Shown here piece after piece: positions 1 to 6,321 of a stretch of 6,380 nucleotides of DNA; within the stretch, counting starts at the first letter, position 1; the number at the start of each line of letters is the position of its first letter. The stretch covers positions 1-6,380 of the forward strand of contig JANRIC010000231.1 of the NCBI GenBank assembly GCA_033765345.1. The letters run 5' to 3'. The notes under the pieces were generated by a model. That model was given only the letters and a program-made list of their open reading frames with translations, made no database searches and was not told the origin of the DNA. The position numbers were made by a program, and so were the translations under genes. The DNA is from JANRIC01 sp033765345 (GTDB lineage: Bacteria > Bacteroidota > Bacteroidia > Cytophagales > Microscillaceae).

Positions 1-16
1 CTAATTTCTTTCGGAG

Positions 17-67
17 AATAACCAAAGATTATGAAAGAAACATAGAATCTTCTGTATCTTGGTTATT
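17..67. repeat. imperfect inverted repeat downstream of the two-gene operon
   Basis: Positions 17-29 (AATAACCAAAGAT) pair with 56-67 (ATCTTGGTTATT): 12 pairs with one bulged A, separated by 26 nt. The loop contains smaller inverted pairs (TATG at 30-33 with CATA at 41-44, and the AGAATCTTCT near-palindrome at 45-54). It lies 50-100 nt beyond the stop of the minus-strand operon, where a terminator would be expected. No U-run follows it on the minus strand, so a terminator role is only possible. The rest of 1-117 shows no credible gene. Confidence 0.3.
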
Positions 68-117
68 ATTGGCAAATACTACCATCATGTTGCAAAGAAT
101 TAATCAATAATGCAAAA

Positions 118-1002
118 TTAAATTTCCCAACAAGTTCTAATGAATCTTTCTATAGTCTTTTGACAAAGAGAAGCTATAATTACTCTTATCACACCTAGCT
201 CTTTTTTTATATCACCTACTTCATCTTGGGCTACATATATCTCAACTGTTTTGATAGTAAAGTCTTCATAAGTCTTAATATCTGATTTTTGTTTTTGGTA
301 TTTCTGCCTGAAATATATTATTACTTTATCTGTCTCTTTATCATACTCAGTTTTAAGAATCTCAAAATCCCATTTTATTGGCGCATTATCAAATAAATTA
401 TCTAAATATACTGTTACTGTTGGGTCAAACAGAATGAAACAGTCATTATTACAAGTATCTTCTGACTTGCAGATAAAATACTTGTAAAGTTCTATTTTAC
501 TAATATCAGGAGATTTAAATAACCTTTTAGCTTCCTCGCAAGCATTTTTACGTTCATAAGGAGGTAAAGAAGCACTTGTGATATACTTAATTAAGTCAAA
601 AAAATGCATGACAACCTCTTTTGCATTAGATTTAATATCATTTTCTGATAAGATTTCTGTGAGTTCTATATCAATATTATTATTATTTCTTTTAATTTTA
701 TATATTATATAAGTATTTTCAGAATTTTTCAATGTATAATCTTTGGAGTTAAAGTATATTTTAATTTCCTGACCTGCCTGAAATTCTTTTTTAGATAAAT
801 CAAAAATAAAATTTCCATCCTTAAAATACGCTCTATTTTCCGGACTATAAAGCAGATAAAATTCATAATTTTTCAATTGTTGTTCGGTTATATATTCATT
901 TTTATTGCCAATATAAAGTTTTACCTTTAATTCGAAACTTTGAGAAAAAACAAAGCTTGGATATGTAACAAAAAATAATAAAAAGATCAAGTATTTTTTC
1001 AT
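118..1002 (-). CDS. exported protein of unknown function, coupled to the coiled-coil membrane protein
   Basis: I do not recognise this 294-residue protein as a named family. Residues 1-20 form a clear Sec signal peptide (MKKY, then a Leu/Phe-rich core, then FVFS), with cleavage likely before Q21; no lipobox Cys is present. Residues about 22-92 look like a small beta-sandwich: FELKVKL (23-29), then GNFIFDL (63-69) and IKIYFNSKDYTL (80-91), in the style of carboxypeptidase-regulatory-like domains. Residues about 120-294 form a second alpha+beta domain (helical VVMHFFDLIKYI at 130-141, later strands KVIIYFRQKY and KTVEIYV). This resembles NTF2-like folds only loosely; that is a guess. Cysteines at 155, 178, 184, 188, 280 and 291 could form disulfides after export. 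The start is fixed by the ATGA overlap with the upstream stop and by the signal peptide. The product should act in the periplasm or outside the cell, probably with its operon partner. The gene is strongly AT-rich. Confidence 0.9.
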   Translation of the reverse strand: MKKYLIFLLFFVTYPSFVFSQSFELKVKLYIGNKNEYITEQQLKNYEFYLLYSPENRAYFKDGNFIFDLSKKEFQAGQEIKIYFNSKDYTLKNSENTYIIYKIKRNNNNIDIELTEILSENDIKSNAKEVVMHFFDLIKYITSASLPPYERKNACEEAKRLFKSPDISKIELYKYFICKSEDTCNNDCFILFDPTVTVYLDNLFDNAPIKWDFEILKTEYDKETDKVIIYFRQKYQKQKSDIKTYEDFTIKTVEIYVAQDEVGDIKKELGVIRVIIASLCQKTIERFIRTCWEI

Positions 1003-2129
1003 TTTTTAATTTTAATTAAATTTGTAAATGGGAGTATTATGCAAGTATTAATAGCTGCTGTTTTGTATTTTAGAGGTAGATATTGTTGACCTTTACTATT
1101 TTCAAAATAGACAGTAATCATATCATGCTTTTTAGCATAATAGTTAACCTTATAATGTCCTTGCTTATTTATATTGAATTTTACAGTATCTCCACTAGTT
1201 TCTACAACAAGATATACTTTTAGTTCAATAAAACGTACATCACGCCCCTCAAAGCAAAATTTGTCAGGGATAGATTGAGAATTACAAAAATCTGTATAAC
1301 TGCAAACTACAAAGTATAATATTATTGGAACTGGAATCAGTGTTATTGCATACCGATTTGTAAAAAAAGCCTTTAACTTTTTTATGCATTGGACTATAAT
1401 ATCTTGCTTAAAATTTGAAAAGAAAGTAAAAATTTGCTTGCTTACATACACTACCGGAAGTTTATGTAAATCTTCTAATTCTCTTTTAATATCACCTAGT
1501 TCTTGTTCTAATTGATCTTTTGCAGTCTTAACACTACTTAATTCTTGTTCTAATTGATCTTTTGCAGCCTTAATACCACCTAGTTCTTGTTCTAATTGAT
1601 CTTTTGCAGTCTTAACACTACTTAATTCTTGTTCTAATTGATCTTTTGCAGTCTTAACACTACTTAATTCTTGTTCTAATTGATCTTTTGTTGTCTTAAT
1701 ACCACCTAGTTCTTGTTCTAATTGATCTTTTGTTGTCTTAATACCATCTAGTTCTTGTTCTAATTGATCTTTTGCAGTCTTAACACTACCTAGCTCTTGT
1801 TCCAGATGATCTTTTGCAGTCTTAATACCACCTAGTTCTTGTTCTAATTGATCTTTTGCGGTCTTAATACCACCTAGTTCTTGTTCTAATTGATCTTTTG
1901 TTGTCTTAATACCATCTAGTTCTCGTTCTAATTGATCTTTTGCAGCATTGACATTATTTAAGTTATTAGTTAAATCATCAATGGTATTTTTAAAATTCTG
2001 CTTTTCTTTTTGATATTCACGTTCCAAGTTTTCAGTCTCAGTATTTAAATTTCTAATATTCTCCTCAACATTTTCAAGTTTAACAAGAAGATTATTAATT
2101 TGATTACCCGAATTATTTCCCAAAGTCAT
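999..2129 (-). CDS. single-pass membrane protein with 14-residue tandem coiled-coil repeats
   Basis: This 376-residue protein has no family I can name. Residues 1-60 are a polar, helix-prone N-terminus rich in Asn, Glu and Lys. Residues 61-214 are eleven tandem copies of a 14-residue unit of the type KTAKDQLEQELGGI, equal to two heptads; the best register puts Leu7, Leu11 and Ile/Val14 in the core with Lys4 at the remaining core position. A basic stretch (KQIF...KKLKAFFTNR, about 231-259) precedes one hydrophobic helix at about 260-277. Positive-inside reasoning then places the coiled coil in the cytoplasm and the last ~95 residues outside the membrane. That tail contains IELKVYL (301-307) and ITVYFENSKG (338-347), like the N-terminal domain of the downstream exported protein. 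Its stop overlaps the next gene's start as ATGA, which predicts translational coupling. The 116-bp gap upstream (2130-2245) is very AT-rich and shows no clear Shine-Dalgarno site or full TTG/TAnnTTTG promoter. The tail domain could be a sensor or anchor; function is unknown. Confidence 0.9.
   Translation of the reverse strand: MTLGNNSGNQINNLLVKLENVEENIRNLNTETENLEREYQKEKQNFKNTIDDLTNNLNNVNAAKDQLERELDGIKTTKDQLEQELGGIKTAKDQLEQELGGIKTAKDHLEQELGSVKTAKDQLEQELDGIKTTKDQLEQELGGIKTTKDQLEQELSSVKTAKDQLEQELSSVKTAKDQLEQELGGIKAAKDQLEQELSSVKTAKDQLEQELGDIKRELEDLHKLPVVYVSKQIFTFFSNFKQDIIVQCIKKLKAFFTNRYAITLIPVPIILYFVVCSYTDFCNSQSIPDKFCFEGRDVRFIELKVYLVVETSGDTVKFNINKQGHYKVNYYAKKHDMITVYFENSKGQQYLPLKYKTAAINTCIILPFTNLIKIKK
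1488..1949 (-). repeat. tandem array of eleven 42-bp units in frame
   Basis: The array encodes residues 61-214 of the coiled-coil protein. On the plus strand each unit contains variants of CTTGTTCTAATTGATCTTTT. Units differ mainly at two spots: the residue pair before Lys4 (TA, TT or AA) and the triplet at the unit end (GGI, SSV, DGI, GSV or GDI). Units 1-2 and 5-6 share the same DGI/KTT/GGI succession, and SSV-KTA recurs after units 7, 8 and 10. This fits expansion by slippage or unequal recombination. Because 42 is divisible by 3 and by 21 (one heptad), gain or loss of units keeps both the reading frame and the coiled-coil register. Confidence 0.95.
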
Positions 2130-2245
2130 TCGTGTCTTAAGTTTATTCTTTTTTCAATTTCCTACAAAAAACAAAATTTCTTACATCTACACAACAATTT
2201 TAACATTTTTTTTATAATAAAATTCCGACTTAAGCGTTATTGCTT

Positions 2246-5200
2246 TTATTTTGAAATAATGATCTTCTGCCTGAAAGTCTCTCCGCTTTCGCCTTTAATC
2301 TCTAGATAATACGTGCCTTGAGGATAAGCTCGAAGGTCAAGCTCTAGTTGGCTTGTTCCGCTGCTGAGGCTGCTTGTCCATTGTCCCTGGGTTTTGCCGA
2401 GCATGTCGGTAAGTTTTAGTGCTAGTGTATGGCCTAGTTGGTCTATTCCCTCCAAGATAAACTGCGCTCCGGGGTTGGGGTAAATTTTGATTTCCCCGGT
2501 ATTTGTTTCGGCTTCCAAGGGATGAAGTGCTATTTCCAGGCTTTGGGTGGACTTTTCGTTGTACATCAGCAAGGGAGTTATGTCGGAGTTAAGCTCCAGA
2601 AGCGCAGTTTGGTGCAGGGGTTTTTTGACCTTGAAGCTCAGGCTAAAGAGTGTTGTGCCGGGCGCGAAGGTTTCGGCTGCTCCTTCTGCGTGCATATATA
2701 AAAAGGGAATATAACCCCGACTAAGATACTCCTGGGCGATGTTCTCTGCCCCAAAGGCCAAGCTACTAGACTCAATACGATCAAAAATGAATGTCTCGGG
2801 GTCAAACTTCAGCGTGCCTTGCCAGCCTATGATTTGTTCGTATCCCTCTTGTGCTGTAAAAATAAAGGTGACTTCGCCTTGAGTCGTTTTGGGCTGATAG
2901 GCTAGTAGCACCTTGGCGTTGTTTTTGGTCACATCCCTGTCGTAAGTGACATCGCCCATTTTGATACCCACAAAATGAATGTCTGTTTTATCTTCGCGAA
3001 GATTGCTCCACTGGATGGTTTCGGGAACTGGACTCACAAAAGGGTTTGCCGGATTGCCAAAGCTAAACGCCTGCGGCACAAAACGCCAGCTTTTGGGCAG
3101 GGTATTGATTCTGTGGATTACCAGGTCTCTGAGTTTGTCGGTATCCAGTGCGTTGACTTCTCTATTAAGGTCTGCATCTGCTGCCAGGATTTTATAAGGT
3201 GAGTTCAATAAGGTGATTCCCGAATAATGGCGGTTGATGAGTACCAGGTCTCTTACATCCACGCCATTGTCTGGGTTTCCTTCTTTGCTGGGGCTAAGTA
3301 TGTAGTCTTTGCCGGAGCGTACTTCCTCAAACTTGTATTTTCCATCCACTCCGGTGGTGAATGGAATGCTGCTCCCATTGCCTGATAAAGTGAACAAGAC
3401 TTTGTTTACCTGAAGTTGATCTTCGGTGAGTACCCTTCCGCTCAGACTTACCCGATTGATTACTGTAATGATCCCTTCCAAACCCGTAGAAAGGATTTCC
3501 TGCCCCAGCACGTCTGAGGCAAGGGTTTGGGTGATTTTGACAGGAAAATTACCTTCTTCCTGAGCTTGTATTCTGAGGCGGATGGAAAATATAACGGTGC
3601 TATCGGCTAATTTTCTGCTCGAGAAATCAAACCAGGCCAGGCGTATCAGCCCATCGGATAGCACTTCGTAGCTTACTGTACCGAATGTACCGAAGAATGT
3701 CGGATGAATGTTGTTGATTTCAATAAATTCTGCCTTTTCGGGGGCAAATTCTATTTGGAATTGGTATCCGGCCACGTCTCTAAAGTTCTTTACCCGCACA
3801 GGCAGATTGATGATTTCATCTGTAGAGGCAGTACCCGAATCTGCATCAAAGATCAGTTTGGACAAATCCAACTTAAAGGAGCAACTCCCTGTATTTTCGC
3901 TTTTGTCTTTGGCTGTTAGTTTGATTTCTTGGCTTGACCCCAAGCTGCTCAACAATGTGCCTGGAGAAGGGCTTTGGCTAATTTTTGGTGCAGGGTCGCA
4001 ATTGTCCGAAACGACAGCCAGTTTGCGATAATCAGGCAGTCTAAGTTTGTCGGCCGGGTCAAGCTTCAAGCGGCGGTCGGTCGGGCAGGTGATCACCGGA
4101 GAGGTTTCGTCACTGAGTTTGACTTTAAAGGTACAGGAACTACTTTTGCCGTTTTTGGTGGCGGTCAGGGTGATGGTTCTGACAGTTCCTACGCCGCTCA
4201 GTACAGTACCTTCACCCGGGCTTTGGCTGATGTCTACATCGGGTTGATTGACACTGAGCAAATCGCTGAAATTAGGCAAAATAAATTGGCAGTTTTTATC
4301 CAGGGCAAATAATTGATCTTCGGGGCATTGGACGATGAGTGGAATGTCCTCAATCAAAGTTAGCGTAAAACTACAAGTATTGTTTTTTCCGGCATCATCC
4401 TGGGCTTCTATCGTGATGGTATGGCTGGTATTTGCCCCGGTAAGTACCGTGCCTGAGTCTGGATTTTGTTTGAGCAATAAATCTGTATCGCAATTATCGC
4501 TGAACTGGGCTAAATTCCGATAGTCAGGCACTATAAACTGTCCGTTTTGGTTGGACTTTAGGGTTTGAGGGGTAGTAGGACAAAGAATATTTTGAGGAGG
4601 AATGGTATCTTTTAGGGTTACCTGAACGGTACAAGTAATAGTCCCTCCTAAGCCGTCGAGAGCAGTCAGTAGCACATTTTGTATGGTATTATGCCCTTGC
4701 AAGGTATGCCCTGGTGGTGGATTTTGTTCAAAATCAAGTACTTTATCGGATTTTATTAGTTTTCTGAAATCAAGCAGTTTTGCGCTACAGTTTTCATCCA
4801 AATTCAACACAGTATCAGCATCAGGACAAGTAACTACGGGTGGTCTTTTATCTACAAGGCTGATATTAAACTGACAAGTTTGTGATTCGTTGCCGCTTGA
4901 ATCTTTTGCCTTAAGGGTAATCTGATAAACTTGATTGGGATTCGTAAGCAGCGTCCCAAAGGGGGGTGTTTGGCTGAATTCGGGTTTGGTATCGCAGGCA
5001 TCACTGACTAAATTGGAATAATCAGGCACTTCTACACCGGTATTATTCTTTAACTCCAAAACCTGTGTTGTGCTGGGGCAAGCAATTTGCGGAGGGGTAA
5101 CGTCTTTTAGAGTTACGGTAAAATCACAGCTACTTACCGTTCCATTGTTGGCTTCGGCAGTAATGCGAATAGTTTCTTTGGTTCCTGCGCCGCTTAATGG

Positions 5201-6247
5201 CGTTCCTGGAGGAGGGTCTTGAATAATCGTATCTGCTCCACTTATGGATATTTGTTTTCTATAGTCAGGTAAGATAGTATCGCATTGGGAGCTTAGATTT
5301 AAAGCCATAGCACTTGGAGGGCATTGAATGGTAGGAGGGATTTTGTCTATAAGAGTTAATTTAAATGGGCAACTGGCCGAAGTCTCCATGTTATCTTTTA
5401 CGATCAGGGTAATGGTATACATAGAATCCAACTTAGGCAAAATGTCACCTGGAGCAGGTATTTGGCTAATGATCGGTTTAGGGTCGCAGTTATCTTTTAC
5501 ATTGGTAGCCAAAGCCCGAAAATCAGGTACTTTCAAATCTTGCAGGCTTCGTATTTCCAGGGTTTGGTTTTGGGGGCAAGTAATACTTGGTGCAGAGGAA
5601 TCTTTTAGGGTAACCTTAAAAGTACAGGTGTCCGTATTTCCGCTCTTATCTCGGGCAATCAATGAAACATTTACCGAAGTGCCCGAACCGCTGAGTATTG
5701 TATCAGCAGAAGGAGTTTGAATAATCGTATCTAAGTCTGCCTCATTTACAGATAATTTATCTCTAAAATCCGGTAAGTTGATCTGACAGCTGCCACCTAG
5801 GGCAAGTGTCGTGTCTTTGGGGCAATTTTGAATAATAGGGCTTATCGTATCTTTGACGGTTACCTTTGCCGTGCAAAAATCTTGTAAGCCTTGTGCATCC
5901 TCTACGGTCAATGTAATTGCGTTTTCCCCTAAATTTTCACAAGTAAAACTGCTTTTGCTGATGGTTTTTTTGACAATCTCCTTATCATCGCTGCTGCCAT
6001 TGTCTATTTGGTCTGGGCTGAGTGCAGCCTGTCCGTTTGCACCCAAGTAAATAGTAGTGTCTTTGCATAGTGCCACAGGAGGCGCATTGCAGGGACAAGT
6101 GGTATCGATATCCTCTGGAGAGTTACAGCCTGGGGCGTTGTTATCTATATTTACCTCAATGTCGGTTCTTTCTAAAAGAGGGCAAATCACACAACATAGG
6201 TTTAAAGCATCATTCTTTTTTACATTTATTGAATTATTCACTGACAT
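2246..6247 (-). CDS. large modular T9SS surface protein (HYR repeats, cohesin-like, dockerin-like, sorting domain); N-terminus probably missing
   Basis: This 1333-residue protein is a putative cell-surface or secreted adhesin or scaffold. Domains in order: a Cys-rich start (C18, C19, C22, C41, C51, C53); a first HYR-like module at about 57-137 (PPVALCKDTTI...DNGSSDD...FTC); eight further HYR-like modules at 138-796, each opening with CP and closing near CxFxVTLKD and an acidic-to-Pro linker; a cohesin-like domain at about 797-930 (LPVRVKNF..VAGYQFQIEF); a CnaB-like strand set plus dockerin-like segment at about 931-1050; a second cohesin-like domain at about 1108-1240; and a T9SS type A sorting domain at about 1254-1333 (IKIYPNPG... 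ending RQKIIISK). T9SS cargo normally enters the periplasm by Sec, but the N-terminus here (MSVNNSINVKKND) is polar and no signal peptide is visible. The frame is closed by TAA at 6299-6301, and 6248-6380 contains no ATG on this strand. A probable IS transposase starts 75 bp away in the opposite direction. The gene may therefore be 5'-truncated and could be a pseudogene. The 116 bp after its stop hold no convincing terminator. Confidence 0.93.
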   Translation of the reverse strand: MSVNNSINVKKNDALNLCCVICPLLERTDIEVNIDNNAPGCNSPEDIDTTCPCNAPPVALCKDTTIYLGANGQAALSPDQIDNGSSDDKEIVKKTISKSSFTCENLGENAITLTVEDAQGLQDFCTAKVTVKDTISPIIQNCPKDTTLALGGSCQINLPDFRDKLSVNEADLDTIIQTPSADTILSGSGTSVNVSLIARDKSGNTDTCTFKVTLKDSSAPSITCPQNQTLEIRSLQDLKVPDFRALATNVKDNCDPKPIISQIPAPGDILPKLDSMYTITLIVKDNMETSASCPFKLTLIDKIPPTIQCPPSAMALNLSSQCDTILPDYRKQISISGADTIIQDPPPGTPLSGAGTKETIRITAEANNGTVSSCDFTVTLKDVTPPQIACPSTTQVLELKNNTGVEVPDYSNLVSDACDTKPEFSQTPPFGTLLTNPNQVYQITLKAKDSSGNESQTCQFNISLVDKRPPVVTCPDADTVLNLDENCSAKLLDFRKLIKSDKVLDFEQNPPPGHTLQGHNTIQNVLLTALDGLGGTITCTVQVTLKDTIPPQNILCPTTPQTLKSNQNGQFIVPDYRNLAQFSDNCDTDLLLKQNPDSGTVLTGANTSHTITIEAQDDAGKNNTCSFTLTLIEDIPLIVQCPEDQLFALDKNCQFILPNFSDLLSVNQPDVDISQSPGEGTVLSGVGTVRTITLTATKNGKSSSCTFKVKLSDETSPVITCPTDRRLKLDPADKLRLPDYRKLAVVSDNCDPAPKISQSPSPGTLLSSLGSSQEIKLTAKDKSENTGSCSFKLDLSKLIFDADSGTASTDEIINLPVRVKNFRDVAGYQFQIEFAPEKAEFIEINNIHPTFFGTFGTVSYEVLSDGLIRLAWFDFSSRKLADSTVIFSIRLRIQAQEEGNFPVKITQTLASDVLGQEILSTGLEGIITVINRVSLSGRVLTEDQLQVNKVLFTLSGNGSSIPFTTGVDGKYKFEEVRSGKDYILSPSKEGNPDNGVDVRDLVLINRHYSGITLLNSPYKILAADADLNREVNALDTDKLRDLVIHRINTLPKSWRFVPQAFSFGNPANPFVSPVPETIQWSNLREDKTDIHFVGIKMGDVTYDRDVTKNNAKVLLAYQPKTTQGEVTFIFTAQEGYEQIIGWQGTLKFDPETFIFDRIESSSLAFGAENIAQEYLSRGYIPFLYMHAEGAAETFAPGTTLFSLSFKVKKPLHQTALLELNSDITPLLMYNEKSTQSLEIALHPLEAETNTGEIKIYPNPGAQFILEGIDQLGHTLALKLTDMLGKTQGQWTSSLSSGTSQLELDLRAYPQGTYYLEIKGESGETFRQKIIISK
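2249..2488 (-). other. T9SS type A C-terminal sorting domain
   Basis: Residues about 1254-1333 contain the hallmark features of this domain: IKIYPNPG at the start, LKLTDMLGKTQGQW in the middle, then LDLRAYPQGTYYLEIKGESG and a final basic RQKIIISK. This domain directs cargo through the Bacteroidota Type IX system and is usually removed on the cell surface. Its presence implies the full-length ancestor also had a Sec signal peptide. Confidence 0.93.
2528..2926 (-). other. cohesin-like domain 2 of the large surface protein
   Basis: Residues about 1108-1240 show a second beta-sandwich of the cohesin or CBM type: GEVTFIFTAQEGYEQIIGWQ, then GTLKFDPETFIFDRIE and PGTTLFSLSFKVKK. It is more diverged than domain 1 and sits directly before the sorting domain, as is usual for the cohesin-like domain that follows the dockerin-like module in this protein class. 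Confidence 0.55.
3098..3457 (-). other. CnaB-like strands plus dockerin-like calcium-binding segment
   Basis: Residues about 931-985 (VSLSGRVL...GVDGKYKFEEVRSGKDYIL) fit a CnaB or carboxypeptidase-regulatory-like beta domain. Residues about 989-1046 carry two EF-hand-type loops. The second is well kept: D1024, D1026, N1028, E1030 and D1035 sit at loop positions 1, 3, 5, 7 and 12. The first is weaker, with E989, N991, D993 and D1000 at positions 1, 3, 5 and 12. The flanking SPYKILAAD and SWRFVP motifs, followed later by FVGIKMGDV, match from memory the dockerin-like modules of Saprospiraceae T9SS proteins. Confidence 0.7.
3458..3859 (-). other. cohesin-like domain 1 of the large surface protein
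   Basis: Residues about 797-930 read as a cohesin or CBM-like beta-sandwich: a start with TDEIINLPVRVKNF, then VAGYQFQIEFAPEKAEF, and a closing stretch with VIFSIRLRIQAQEEGNF and GIITVIN. In Bacteroidota such domains often sit between repeat arrays and T9SS sorting domains and need not belong to a cellulosome. The domain call rests on recognised motifs only. Confidence 0.7.
3860..5836 (-). repeat. eight diverged HYR-like modules in alternating A/B order
   Basis: This protein-level repeat array covers residues 138-796 of the large surface protein, in modules of about 79-86 residues starting near 138, 221, 306, 387, 471, 552, 638 and 718. Modules 1, 3, 5 and 7 of this set (type A) have a Cys just before the LPD(F/Y) motif (SCQINLPDF, QCDTILPDY, NCSAKLLDF, NCQFILPNF) and no DNC. 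Modules 2, 4, 6 and 8 (type B) lack that Cys but carry DNCD or DACD after (V/L)PD(F/Y). Every module has the opening CP and the late Cys. The pattern indicates duplication of a two-module unit of about 165 residues, four times. DNA identity between units is low, so the expansion is old. Confidence 0.85.
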
Positions 6248-6321
6248 TACGCAGTTGAAGAATTTGGAAATTTGTAAAAAAATACAGTTGTGTTTAAATT
6301 AGGGAAAAAATTTAAAAAAGG

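Noticed and set aside
29..88. Minus-strand ORF of 19 codons (starting MMVVFANN) after the operon
   Set aside because: Too short, with no start-site support or motif. The neighbouring frame ending HDGSICQ is also closed by a stop just upstream and reads as chance.
1488..1949. CRISPR-like regular repeat array
   Set aside because: The 42-bp units are directly tandem with no spacers, and they encode a continuous in-frame coiled coil.
2136..2234. Two CTTAAG palindromes (2136-2141 and 2229-2234) in opposite-facing 7-bp repeats flanking the intergenic gap
   Set aside because: CTTAAG is its own reverse complement, so short matches of this kind are expected in AT-rich DNA; no further symmetry supports an operator or element end.
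2100..2309. Plus-strand ORF of 69 codons across the gap between the large gene and the coiled-coil gene
   Set aside because: It overlaps the start of one gene and the end of the other, has low-complexity composition typical of AT-rich non-coding DNA, and shows no recognisable motif.
6264..6290. Possible Bacteroidota-type promoter for the transposase (TTG at 6264-6266 and TACAGTTG at 6283-6290)
   Set aside because: The -7 box has a mismatch to TAnnTTTG, and the 16-nt spacing is shorter than usual; not strong enough to annotate.
2438..6302. Several plus-strand ORFs of 62-130 codons opposite the large surface-protein gene
   Set aside because: All lie antisense to a gene with continuous, well-recognised domains, and their translations show no family features; they are shadows of its codon bias.
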